Positions 48,376 to 59,323 are shown, counted from the first letter of the stretch. The stretch: DNA of 64,000 nucleotides from Areca catechu (GCA_021397845.1 JAHSVC010000034.1:4549213-4613212); one strand, 5' to 3'. A program made the numbers and translations. The notes: a model not told the origin generated them from the sequence alone.

Positions 48376-48660
48376 CATCCCATCCAAATCCTGATGTATT
48401 CAATATATCATAAATAGCACCATTGTTGTTTCAATAACTTGAACTTTGATGGATGTGTGGATGAGCCTTGATGCTGCAATTTGGTATTTTATTTGCGATC
48501 ATCTTTTCTAATTGAATAAGAACCCGATCTTGAAATTGCCACCTTCTCCCCTCCATATAGGATCATTCTTCAATCAAACAGACATCCAATTAGTGTAGCA
48601 TCTTCCTCTACATTCTATCGATGTTTCTTCTCCTGGTTCCTCCTTTGAGTTAAAGAAGCA
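48376..48660 (-). pseudogene. Harbinger SANT/Myb-like protein, N-terminal half
   Basis: The minus strand reads, with frameshifts, NDPIWRGEGGNFKIGF near 48560 and NCSIKAHPHI followed by NTSGFG up to 48376, the first part of a plant SANT-like domain. Joined across G2 with one TSD copy removed, the frame runs GFGWDDTRK, so G2 cut this exon. The coding start is not clear. 48661-49990 between this gene and the transposase is AT-rich with no recognised content. Confidence 0.72.
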
Positions 48661-49989
48661 TCCATATCTAAATGATAATTATTTAATACAAAAGATAGTA
48701 GATGTTTATATTATAATTTAAATAACAATAATAATAAATTGAATAAAGACAGACAATCTTTCAGAAAGAAGTAATGAAACAAACTAGTATGAAAAATAGA
48801 TTAGAAGTTAGAATAGTTGAACTTGATGTTTGGCACGATATAGTAACTACTTCCCCAATTTCGAATCTTGAAGTTAGGTGAACGGTTATGACCAGCATTG
48901 GCACAAAACATGCTCAACACAGAATTTATGCAAGTTCTCTGGATCAAAAGTAATTCTGCCCAGATTGCATGCAAAGAATTCCTTTGAATGACACTATGAT
49001 GGAGTAAAAAAGATTGTTTTAAAAAACAAATTTCAGTTTCAATAAATACCAAAATATGTCCATATTTTCCCAATGGACTATACAATCAATAAATTAATCC
49101 AGCAATTTAAAAGGAAAATAACAAAAAAAAAAAGAATGTTTTCTTTGCATTTTTGCACTATTTATCAGGTCACATAGAATAGATACCAATTCGAGAATAT
49201 AAATTTAAATTGTTGGAAAAAAAGACTGCATGCAACTATATAATCAAACCAAGGGACTAGAGACAACAACAATTTAAAAACCTTGACAGAGTTTGATAAA
49301 GCACTTCACATTGATTGCACTACCCCTTTCTTTCTTCAAACAGATAAGATTGCACAGGACCAACTCAATTCATGAAGGCATGCATTGGATTCCCCATAAT
49401 CAGGCAATGCCTGAACGATTCCTTGCACTCCTTACCGCTACACAATTTGGACATCTAACAGGGGATGGAACCATGGTTTTGCCGTATTGGTTTTGAAACC
49501 CATACAGGAATCATGCTGGTATGGTGTTAATATGGGTTGGTTCATAGAATCGACACTCAAGTACCGAGTATCAGTTTGTTATCTATGTTACAGTATACCA
49601 TGTATGGGGTGTTATAATCCGGTGCCACAATTATGGATTGTAACCTTTCTTTGAGTGTGACTAGATAGAAGTGGGTCTCGCTCACAAACTAAACATAGCG
49701 AAAAATACAACTTTAGATATCTCTTTGGCTACAAACTTTCCAAACAATACATGCAGCAAAAATCAAACTGAAGTCCACAAGGAAAATGTGTACGAAGACA
49801 GAGAACTAAAACAAATAACATTTTGCTCATATGATGGAAGGAAACTTTAATGTACCGCACAATAGTCAAAAATAACAATACCATAGAGATGACTCTCATT
49901 TCTTGTTTAAGCAATGAAACCCCAGTCACCCATTGCAAGATTCAAATTCATACCTCAGTAAAACTGAGAATTCAACCACCGAAAAAACT

Positions 49990-51400
49990 AAAATAAGACT
50001 CAACATATAAAATTTTAATACGTAACAAAATTTGCATTAATGTTGAGATTTTCTTCGAGCTCTGGATTGGTTCCACATTTGTGTGCCAGATCATCCCTAA
50101 ATTGAGTCCAAGCATTTGTACTCATAATGTGATCAATCATTTCTCCTTCATTGCTATTTTCTTCTTTCAGGAGGATATCAGGCATCTCATCTTCAATTGG
50201 GTCAATGAACATCTCTCTTCTAATATGGTTATGAAGAAGAGTACATGCATTAATGATTCTTGCTTATGTTTTAAATGGATAAATGACTTCTCTCTAAGAA
50301 TCGCTCATCTTATTTTAAGAAAATCGAAGCATCTTTCGATGACATTTATAGCAGATGAGTGCCTATAGTCAAAATATTCTTGTGGTATTGTAGGTTGACG
50401 ATTTTGTCTCCAATCATTCAAATGATATCGTTGACCCCTATATGGAGTTAAAAATCCTTCTACATTTGTATAGCATCGCACAAGTAATATAAACATAACA
50501 TAGGTAAAAATCTTGTTAGAAAATAAGTTCAATATAAAATGAAACAAGTTTAAATAACTAGAACTATTATCTTGGTTTACTGGTAAACCTCTTGTTCTTG
50601 ATAATGCATCTCTAAATACTCTACCATTTGCAGCTGATCCTTCCCATCCAGGTAAAATATAGATGAATGCATATCTTGATTACAAACTCCTAGAACATTC
50701 ATAGCTATTTCACATTTTCTTGTTCTGTACTTAGGCTTGTCAATATCAATGACTGTGCATCTAATGTATGTCCCATCTAAGGCACCTGGACAATTCTACA
50801 ATAAAAAAATATATATTATTATAATAATATGAACTACTTAAATAATTTAAAATGAAGTTAATATTTATCTATCTAATTAGAAAAAATACCTTGAACCATT
50901 TCATCTGTAGTCAATTGAGTTATCAGGAACGGGCTCTGGTTTCCTTAGCAATATTTCATGATAAAGAAGAATAGACTTCAACACAGTTGTAAATTGCCTA
51001 CTAATTGTTTCACCACTTCTAAATAACTGTTTTTAATGACTATATTATTAGCACGGTAAGCACATATATATAAAAATATAGCACCCACAACACATATTTT
51101 TGGTACTCGACAATCTTCTAGTAGTTTGTAATATATCACATAATGCATGAAAACTTCTCCTATCCATGCAGTATTTTCTATACATGCCAACTCATAATCA
51201 AATATAATCTTGTATAAACTATTTCTCTAATCTTGCATCTTTCATACTCACAAAGATTAATCCTTTTACTTTTTTAACTTCTCCCAATCAACAAAGTAAT
51301 ACAGTATGTATGCAATATACCGGTTAATGCAATAATGGCCCTATGAAGGTTGATGTACATTGCAATGATAGATGCTATTTTTGGAAGCAACTTTTGTGGC
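49990..51400 (-). pseudogene. Harbinger DDE transposase
   Basis: The transposase (HARBI1/ALP1-like nuclease fold) would cut and reinsert the element. Right to left: a decayed N-terminal segment with FHALCDILQ near 51150; SRQFTTVLKSILLYHEI near 51000; a likely intron; NCPGALDGTYIRC near 50790 with the first catalytic Asp; AMNVLGVCNQDMHSSIFYL near 50690; a second intron; YYLCDA near 50480 (second Asp, one frame off) then YTNVEGFLTPYRGQRYHLN; SSAINVIERCFDFLKIR near 50310 with the catalytic Glu; and the acidic C-terminal block (50212-50015) with STNAWTQFRDDLA. Frameshifts and stops are present. Confidence 0.87.
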
Positions 51401-51729
51401 AATCAATCCATCTAAATGATAGTATTATCACAAAAAATAACATATTTTTTAGTAATATATTTCAGCACATATAAATAAATATTTAACAATTATATGTTAA
51501 ACTAACATAAAATTTAAAATAAATACCAACATATGGCAGTGATGAGACGAGACCGCTGACGTGGATAGCTGACACGCGCCACATTAAAGGAGACCGCCAC
51601 GGCGGATGCCAAGGCGACCTCAATTCGGAGCACTTTGCCGAGCTGAGCTGGGCTTTTCCAGGACAGCACATCGAGCTCAGCCCTCCGCCAGGTCGAGCTC
51701 GTGACTCGATGCCTAGGCCGGAGCCGTTT

Positions 51730-53600
51730 TCTGCCCTCCAGAGCGAGACCCTCGGAGGTTAGTGCCATGCGATCGAGGTCAAGCCAAGAGCTCGCCCACA
51801 GATGTGGAGCCTCTCCGAGCGCACACCCTCTGGACCGGATCCGTCCTCCGCCCTCCAGAGCGAGACCCTCGGAGGTTAGTGCCCTGCGGTCGAGGTCGAG
51901 CTAAGAGCTCGCCCACTGATGTGGAGCCTCTCCGAGCATGCGCCCTCTAGATCGGGTCTGTCCTCCACCCTCCAGAGCGAGACCCTTGAAGGTTAGTGCC
52001 CTGCGGTCGAGGTCGAGCCAAGAGCTCGCCCACTGATATGGAGCCTCTCCGAGCGCGCGCCCTCTGGATCGGGACCGTCCTCCGCCCTCCAGAGCGAGAC
52101 CCTCGAAGGTTAGTGCCCTGTGATCGAGGTCGAGCCAAGAGCTCGCCCACCGATGTGGAGCCTCTCCGAGCGTGCGCCCTCTGGACCGGGTTCGTCCTCC
52201 GCCCTCCAGAGCGAGACCCTCGAAGGTTAGTGCCCTGCGGTCGAGGTCGAGCCAAGAGCTCGCCCACCGATGTGGAGCCTCTCCGAGTGCGCGCCCTCTG
52301 GACCGGGTCCGTCCTCCGCCTTCAGAGCGAGACCCTCGAAGGTTAGTGCCCTGCGGTCGAGGTCAAGCCAAGAGCTCGCCCACCAATGTGGAGCCTCTCC
52401 GAGCGTGCGCCCTCTAGATCGGGTCCGTCCTCCGCCCTTCAGAGCGAGACCCTCAGAGGTTAGTGCCCTGTGGTCAAGGTCGAGCCAAGAGCTCGCCCAC
52501 CGATGTGGAGCCTCTTTGAGCATGCGCCTCTGGACCGGTCCGTCCTCCGCCCTCCAGAGCGAGACCCTCGAAGGTTTGCCCTGCGGTCGAGGTCGAGGCA
52601 AGAGCTCGCCCACCGATGTGGAGCCTCTCCGAGCGTGCGCCCTCTGGATCGGGTCCGTCCTCCGCCCTCCAAAGCGAGACCCTCGAAGGTTAGTGCCCTG
52701 TGGTCGAGGTCGAGCCAAGAGCTCGTCCACCGATGTGGAGCCTCTCCGAGCGCGCGCCCTCTGGATTGGGTCCGTCCTCCACCCTCCAGAGCGAGACCTT
52801 CGGAGGTTAGTGCCCTGCGTCGAGGTCGAGCCAAGAGCTCGCCCATCGATGTGGAGCCTCTCCGAGCGCGCACCCTCTGGATCGGTCCGTCCTCCGCCCT
52901 CCAGAGCGAGAACCTCGGAGGTAGTGCCCTGCGGTTGAGGTCGAGCCAAGAGCTCGCCCACCGATGTGGAGCCTCTCCGAGCGCGCGCCCTCGGACCGGG
53001 TCCGTCCTCCGCCCTCCAGAGCGAGACCCTCCGAGGTTAGTACCCTACGGTCGAGGTCGAGCCAAGAGCTCGCCCACCGATGTGGAGCCTCTTCGAGCGC
53101 GCGCCCTCTGGATCGGGTCCGCCCTCCGCCCTCCAGAGCGAGACCCTTGGAGGTTAGTGCCCTGCGGTCGAGGTCGAGCCAAGAGCTCACCCACTGATGT
53201 GGAGCCTCTCTAAGCATGCGCCCTCTGGATCGGGTCCATCCTCCGCCCTCTAAAGCGAGACCCTCGGAGGTTAGTGCCCTGCGGTTGAGGTCGAGCCAAG
53301 AGCTCGCCCACCGATGTGGAGCCTCTCCGAGCGCGCGCCCTCTGGACCGGGTCCGTCCTCTGCCCTCCAGAGCAAGACCCTTGGAGGTTAATGCCCTACG
53401 GTCGAGGTCGAGCCAAGAGCTCGCCTATCGATGTGGAGCCTCTTCGAGCGCGCGCCCTCTAGATCGAGTCCGTCCTCCGCCCTCCAGAGCGAGACCCTCG
53501 AAGGTTAGTGCCCTGCGGTCGAGGTCGAGCCAAGAGCTCGCCCACCGATGTGGAGCCTCTCCGAGCACGCGCCCTCTGGACCGGGTCCGTCCTCCACCAT
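51730..53600 (+). repeat. 117-bp tandem array, about 16 copies, in LTR-C
   Basis: Units start CCCTCCAGAGCGAGACCCTC near 51731, 51849, 51966, 52083, 52201, 52317, 52435, 52549, 52666, 52784, 52900, 53017, 53134, 53250, 53367 and 53484. They carry GGTCGAGGTCGAGCCAAGAG and GATGTGGAGCCTCTCCGAG. 117 is a multiple of three, so all frames stay open for long stretches. Confidence 0.92.
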
Positions 53601-54240
53601 CCTTCTCCAAGGCGACCGCACGAGCTCGGAGCGCCCATACCGGAGCAGACCTTGCCGTCTCAGGACACCGGCGAGCCACCCGAGGACCACGGAACGACAC
53701 CCCCCCTGCCGCCATGCCCCATGTTCCGCCATAACTGCATGTATGGCCAGCCAGAGACGCACCCCTAGGGCGATGGCTCCGATAGAGGGAGGCTCTGCCA
53801 GACTTCCCGAAATAGAGCACCAGAGAGGATGTCAGAAGGAATGGAAGCTTCTCCTACCACCTGTCAGGAAAGGCGTCCCATCCATGGCACGGAATCCTGC
53901 CCCACGTGTCTGCCAACCCAGCGAGGATCCCAAGACGGACTCCCAACGGCCAGTTTTCAACTACAAAGAACGATCGGCACCCCCAGAAGAGGGAGGTAAC
54001 AAAGAAAAACACACCAGTAGAAATAACCACAGTCCACCACCAACACAAGCGCGAGCTCAACTAAGAGAGCACAACGCCACCACCAACACCACGGTCGAGG
54101 GGAAAACCACCGTGAAACAAGGAGAAGCGGAGTGATAGAGAACCCCTCTGTCCCCGCTATCACTCTCCCCCAGTTGCATTTTTCCTTCACCGACACATCT
54201 CCTACTCCTCTTAATGTGGAGTCCATCAAGAGGGACCCGA
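53601..54240. other. Unique central part of LTR-C
   Basis: GC-rich, no recognised protein. An open frame at 53548-54135 begins in the array and is not supported by a domain. Confidence 0.4.
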
Positions 54241-54423
54241 CCAGGAGGATATGTTCCCCTGGATCGTCACTGACTTGACCGTCGGAGTGCTCCCACTGGA
54301 AATCCTGGCCCGAGTCACTAACTCCTGTTTCGCAGGTCCAGGAGTAGAGGACCGGCGGCAGCGAAAGGAGTGCACTTCGACGCGGCAGCTACGGGCCACG
54401 ACGGTCTTGGCGACAACAGGCAG

Positions 54424-55334
54424 CACTGTAGTTTTGGTTATATTTTTGTCTCAGTTTCTAGGGTTTCCACTATTTACTTTTGGTTTTTAACAGTATTTTG
54501 GAATGATCTTTAACGGTGATTCTGTGTTTGTAAAGTTCTATCGTTTTACTTGCAATTTGTTATATATTGGTGTGATTGAAGTAGGGTAAAATATATCATA
54601 AATTGTTCCAGCACCCACTCCCTAAAATTTACATAAAAAACTATATAGGCATTCCATCAAATATATGCCAAACATGGAAATTCCACTAAGCATACATCCA
54701 CAGTTGCATTCCATCAAACATATGCTAGACATGGAAATTCCACTAAGCATACATCCACAGATGCATTCCACCAAACACACCGATCACAACTTCCTATTCC
54801 CATTCATGGTACTTCTAACATCATTAACAAAAAGGGAAAAGAAAGATGCCAATAAATGATAACAGGATGCCGTTAGGCGAGGAAGGGGGAGAGAGAGGGA
54901 GTTGGAGGGAGGGAGAAATATAGAGAGTGAGTGAGTGAGAGAGAGGCCATACCTTGGGTGGAGGAACTGGAGCGCGGGCGAGATGGGTGTGCCTAGGAAA
55001 TGATGATGACAACGACGAGAAAGGAAAAGGGCTATCACCTATCGCAAGATTAAGAAGAGATCCCGACGAGCACCTTCCTTTGTCCTAAAGGAGAGGGAGG
55101 AGGGGACGGTTTCATTCTCACCGAAGAGAAAGGGATTGTGGCAATTTTGTAAAAAAATTATATATTACCATATCTCTGGTAATCAGATAGCCACTTCTCC
55201 CTGAAATAATCTGGATTGCCATATAAGAGGTAATCCAGATTACCACTACAAAATAGATTACCACTTAAACAAATATCAAAGCATAGTTTTTGGTAAGCCT
55301 AATTTAAAATTACTGATAATTTGGATAGATTACC
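54424..55334. other. Right subterminal part of the Harbinger, with a 57-bp duplication
   Basis: Non-coding. 54650-54780 has 2.3 copies of a 57-bp unit (GCATTCCATCAAA.ATATGC, ATGGAAATTCCACTAAGCAT). GGTAATC-type subterminal motifs lie at 55165-55335. Confidence 0.6.
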
Positions 55335-55351
55335 ATCTATCAAACGCAACC
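55335..55351 (-). repeat. Harbinger right TIR
   Basis: ATCTATCAAACGCAACC, followed by the TSD TTA at 55352-55354. Confidence 0.92.
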
Positions 55352-55354
55352 TTA

Positions 55355-55605
55355 GGATTATGCGAACCTCATTCTCTCTCGAGCTATGCTTTCCCTCTCT
55401 ATCTCTCTTTCTCTTTTCAATTCCATGATCTTTTCTTTATTTTTCTTCAACCTGTCATCATGCCTCCTATGCATCCATTAAGTTAGGCATCTAGACTTAT
55501 CTACCTTTTCATGTAAGAGGTTTTTAATTAGAGGGAGGAGCAAGTGTCTTATACTCTCTTCCTTCCCCATCCTACGTCTTCTCAAGCACATATTGGTTCT
55601 CGGTA
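55355..55605. other. Host flank between Harbinger and SINE
   Basis: CT-rich single-copy-looking sequence; no gene seen. It was joined to 34427-34575 before the Harbinger inserted. Confidence 0.4.
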
Positions 55606-55619
55606 AAGCATGCTTTGAT

Positions 55620-56147
55620 ACCACAAAGGCGGTAGCTCGGTTGGTAAAGGCTTTGTCTTACTACCAATCGATCGCTAGTTCGAGGAAGGATCCTTACGGT
55701 GACTCGATTAAATCCAGAATTTATCCTGAGACCCGCGATCATTGGTATGAGTGAGAGGTCAGGATCTTTTCCTTTGTCCCCGGCTAGAGGAAGGATCCTT
55801 ACGGTGACTCGATTAAATTCAGGATTTATCCTGAGACCCGCGATCATTGGTATGAGTGAGAGGTCAGGATCTTTCCCTTTGTCCCCGTTTTACTAGCCGG
55901 TGCCTTGACGTACTCACCTTTTAATGGTGTCAAGTTGAAGTACTCACATTTAGATGGGAAAAGCTTGTACAAATCCGAGCAGCTTATTGACGTACTCATC
56001 TTTAGATGGGAAAGCTTGTACAAATCCGAACAGCTTATATCAAATATTATCTGGCAGGTTGGGGCCTGCAGGGATAGCTACACCAGGATTTATCCTCCCC
56101 TATTCCTTTTCTTTATTAAAAAAAAAAAAAAAAAAAAGAAAAAAAAG
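55620..56147 (+). mobile_element. tRNA-derived SINE with poly(A) tail and two internal tandem duplications
   Basis: The 14-bp TSD AAGCATGCTTTGAT is at 55606-55619 and 56148-56161. A Pol III-like box A (TAGCTCGGTTGG, 55633-55644) and box B (AGTTCGAGG, 55677-55685) are spaced as in tRNA-derived promoters. The element ends in A-rich sequence (56118-56147). A 105-bp segment is duplicated (55682-55786 and 55787-55890) and a 52-bp segment is duplicated (55937-55988 and 55989-56040). The long TSD shows target-primed insertion. I do not assign a named family. Confidence 0.87.
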
Positions 56148-56161
56148 AAGCATGCTTTGAT

Positions 56162-57205
56162 CCATGGTTACCATATTCATAAATAACATGCAATCCTGAA
56201 TCCCTCTTTCTTCCTTGCAATCGTTCATCGCGAAGGCCTTTGGATCGAGCAAGCTCTGATCTAGGAAGGACGAACCTTCAATGCATCTCCTACAATCAAT
56301 AGAAGGCATCTCGATGGCTAACAATCAGATGGTGATCACATAAATTTTGGAGAGTAGTAAGGCCTGAGCTAGAGCTAGAATATTGCATGAATAGCGACAC
56401 CTCATTAAGAGTCGAGGGTAGTGCACCAGGCTCTACAATGATATCTCTAAAAGATCAGTAGTAGCTTTGACCGATGAATTATATCTTGTTTGCTAGCTTG
56501 GCATGAAAGTTTTAAAAGGGGTGCCAGTATCATGAATAAAAAAGGCCGTAGATAAGGGGTCCCCTTTTTCAAAGTTTTTACAATATTTTATTTAATTACT
56601 ACCATTCATCAATATAATCACTTGATAGACTGGATAGAAAATCTAGTTAATACAACTATTAGAAAAATTCCATCTTCTCAACACTTTTACGATGCAATCC
56701 TAGTAACATGTTTTCTTAAGATCCGATTTATACAGGATTTCCTTTTCGATTGCACTGTTTGTGATGAGCAATGACATTTCATAGGCACCCAAGAAATCAT
56801 ACCAAACATCTTGGCCATCGATGAAAGCAACAAAAGCTCCATCCACTAGCAAATCTAGGAAAGGGGTAAGTTCTTTAGCAGGAATTTTAGCTATAAGTTT
56901 GAAAATACCATCCAAGGGCAAGTCAAATGATAGTCTATCGTGCAACATGCCTTCTACCCGGGGATAAGAGTGATGAAGGCAAATCTTGGCTTAGAAGTCT
57001 TGAGATCACCAACATAAATTCACCAAGAGCAATGGATCATTGTTCAACAAACCTTTATATCCTTGGAATAACTAAAGAGAGAACATATCCTGGAGCTCCT
57101 TCCACTCAAGATCAAATACTACATCTTGAGTTTCCCTTGCTTATAAAGAGGTTGCCAAATGCCAAGTCATTGGGTCTAATATAAGATAAACTATACAGAC
57201 TACCC
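56162..57205. other. Host sequence between SINE and MULE
   Basis: AT-rich, with one open stretch on the minus strand listed separately. No other recognisable content. Confidence 0.4.
56700..56948 (-). CDS. Short minus-strand ORF, unidentified (possible gene fragment)
   Basis: 82 codons. Residues about 8-60 (PLDGIFKLIAKIPAKELTPF, AFIDGQDVWYDF, NSAIEKEI) look like a folded helical protein. The spacing faintly recalls plant glycolipid-transfer proteins of the ACD11 type (a PF-D-LV..F..D..DL.GA..L..IEK pattern), but key lipid-head-group residues cannot be identified and the match is weak. No flanking exon was found. It could be a captured or decayed fragment, or chance. Confidence 0.22.
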   Translation of the reverse strand: MLHDRLSFDLPLDGIFKLIAKIPAKELTPFLDLLVDGAFVAFIDGQDVWYDFLGAYEMSLLITNSAIEKEILYKSDLKKTCY

Positions 57206-57214
57206 TAATTAATA

Positions 57215-58839
57215 GGATTTTTGACCGAAATAATATTAAAAAAAAATTATTTTCCAAAATACGGTCGTTTCGTTTTTATTCATGGATCTAGATGATTTTG
57301 GCCATGTGTCTGCACACGTGGCAGGGGCACCCGTGATGTGGCATGGATAGAGATGGCAATGGGCCGGGTTCGGGCCATAACTATCCAAATCCAAATATTC
57401 AATACACTATTCAAACCCGGCCAAACACTATCAGGACTGGATTTTTTTTATCCAAACCCATCTCGATTAGGTATTGGATAATCGGGTTTACCTGGTCCGA
57501 ACCCAATTAAGTCATATTAAATATTTTTTTATTTTTATCAATTTTAAATCATCTACAATTTTATATGTTATACATACATTAAACATATAAAACTTAGTTA
57601 CATTTTTAGTTCAACAGCAGTTAATTTCATATTCATCAAAATTTATATTATGAAGTTGGTAAACAATTAATTATGATCTTGTTTTGAATTCACCCTGAGT
57701 AGAATAGGATGAAAAAAAAATTCCAATATATATATATATAATGATTAAGGTATAAGGTTCAAGTATTTTAAAATTTAATAACTAATAATTATAATTAATA
57801 AAATATATATTAATTATATATATATATTTAAATATTAAAATAATTCGGGCCGGTTCGGGTCGGGTGTATATCTATCCAGTCCCGGTCCAAATCCAAAGTT
57901 AAGCATTCAGGTTTTATCCAAATCCGGTCCAAACCCAGTCAAAGTATTGACTACCCGACCCAATCGGATCGGGTACCCATGGATTTGGGTTTTATTGCCA
58001 TCCCTAGGCATGGAGGTGAAAACACATGTTAGATGCGCGAGTTCTGTACTAATTATAAATTTTATATTATATCTTAAAATATTTATTATATTATATTTTA
58101 TAATATAGTATAGTATTTATAATATAAATTATAAATTATAATATATATTATAAATTCAACATTATGAATGGTATTTTAGAATTAATAAAGGGCTTTTTGG
58201 GAATTTTATTTTTCATGTCTTCTCCTGACAAGAGGGCATTTTGGGAATTTTATTTATTTATTTATTTTTTGGTACCACGCCCTCCTAACGCAGGTTTTTT
58301 TTTTTTTATTATTCCGTGGAAACTGCGCTTTCTTATTTTATTTTATTTTATTTTTTTTGGTTTTTGGTTTCACCCGTGCCGCCGCCTTCTCCTCCTTCCT
58401 TTCTTCCTTTCTTTCTTCCTTTCTTTTTTCTTCTTTTTTTTTTTTTTTTTTTGGAAGAAGATGCGAGTCCAATCTGTGCTTTCTTTTTTTTTTTATTTTT
58501 TTTGTCCGGTGAAAAAAGATGCGATTCGACCCGTGCTTTTTTTTTCTCGTACTCGGATTATATTGAAAACACGGGTTGAACCCGTATTTTTATTCTGAAT
58601 TCGCGGGTCCAACCCATATTATCATATGCCATGTAGCTTTGCAGGCTAAAATCGTGAGTTCAACTCATGATTTCGTACAGAACTCACGGATCCAACCTGC
58701 ATTTTCATCTCCATGCCACATCACGGTGCCCATGCCACGTGTACAGATACGTGACCAAATCACCTAGATTCGTAAATAAAATTGCAACAACGTACTTTGA
58801 GAAATAATTTTTTTTAATATTATTTCGATCAGAAACCCC
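57215..58839. mobile_element. Non-autonomous Mutator-like element (9-bp TSD TAATTAATA) with long TIRs
   Basis: TSD TAATTAATA at 57206-57214 and 58840-58848. The left end GGATTTTTGACCGAAATAAT and the right end (inverted) GGGGTTTCTGATCGAAATAA continue as TIRs of roughly 180-200 bp. These include the ACACGTGGCAGGGGCACC block near 57315 and its inverse near 58730, and GCGAGTTCTGTAC at 58037 with its inverse near 58675. The 9-bp TSD and long TIRs are typical of MULEs. No transposase is present. The left arm is interrupted by a hAT MITE. Without it the element is about 0.96 kb. The centre has T-rich runs and TTTC/TTCC repeats (58260-58520). Confidence 0.87.
57348..58006. mobile_element. hAT-type MITE (8-bp TSD GGCATGGA)
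   Basis: Ends TAGAGATGGCAAT and ATTGCCATCCCTA are inverted copies; GGCATGGA lies at 57340-57347 and 58007-58014. Subterminal GGGCCGGGTTCGGG and CGGTTCGGGTCGGGT motifs and an AT-rich centre match the common plant hAT MITEs whose termini read TAGGGATGGCAAT. No coding capacity. It sits inside the left TIR of the MULE. Confidence 0.93.
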
Positions 58840-58848
58840 TAATTAATA

Positions 58849-59323
58849 TGTATCATATAGCAATCTAGTTTAACAAATAAAAAGAAATTTCTTTGATAAA
58901 AAAAAAAAAAGAAGAAGAAATTTCTATCTCATCCTAGTCAAAACGCTAATAGCATGATAATTTTATGAAAATTGGCAACACATTCTAAAAGATCGAAGTT
59001 CATCACCCTTATTTTCCTAGTTAAAGTTAAATGTTCTTGTTTCTAGCAAATGTTTTCTTTCAAGTAGATCAACTCCTTACACCAATTTATTATTACCATC
59101 TACAGTCTCCGAAGTTAGTTTTTTGCAAAGTTAAGTCAAGCATTTATCCAAAGCCCATTTCTTACAAACATATTTTAAATTCCTAGAGTTGACGATTTGA
59201 TTGTCCTATGCCATAAATCTTTTGGCCTCTCCTTTGTAGGAGATAGATTTAGGTCCTTGGCGGCACCATGTAGTTGTTGGATTATTATCAATGTAATCGT
59301 TCCGGAGGTCTTTTCCAACATGA
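58849..59323. other. Host sequence between MULE and hAT
   Basis: AT-rich, no gene or repeat recognised. Confidence 0.4.

Larger units (their letters stand above)
51540..54418 (+). mobile_element. LTR-C: GC-rich solo LTR, 2879 bp (TSD GGCAG)
   Basis: It starts TGATGAGACGAG and ends TTGGCGACAACA, flanked by GGCAG at 51535-51539 and 54419-54423. Its last 200 bp follow the G2 and LTR-B ends: TTGACCGTCGGAGTGC near 54276, CTAACTCCTGTTTCGCAGG near 54318, CACGACGGTCTTGGCGACAACA at the end. It is therefore a third member of this set of Tat LTRs. No internal region is present. Position inside the Harbinger, beyond the transposase 5' end. Confidence 0.9.
34579..55351 (-). mobile_element. PIF/Harbinger DNA transposon inflated by two LTR insertions (TSD TTA)
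   Basis: TIRs: GGTTGCATTTGGTAGAT at 34579-34595 and the reverse complement of GGTTGCGTTTGATAGAT at 55335-55351. Both are flanked by TTA (34576-34578 and 55352-55354), the target preference of this superfamily. Inside, both proteins typical of plant Harbingers are on the minus strand: a SANT/Myb-like protein (split) and a DDE transposase. Subterminal GGTAATC-type motifs occur at both ends. Without G2 and LTR-C the element is about 5.5 kb, an ordinary autonomous size. Both genes are broken, so it is not autonomous now. Confidence 0.93.

Noticed and set aside
51701..53734. ORFs of 106-247 codons on both strands
   Set aside because: By-products of the 117-bp array in LTR-C.
55620..55690. Possible functional tRNA gene
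   Set aside because: Box A and B are present, but no cloverleaf can be formed, and the segment is the head of a SINE with poly(A) and TSD.
58164..58598. 144-codon ORF rich in Phe
   Set aside because: Translation of T-rich low-complexity DNA inside the MULE.
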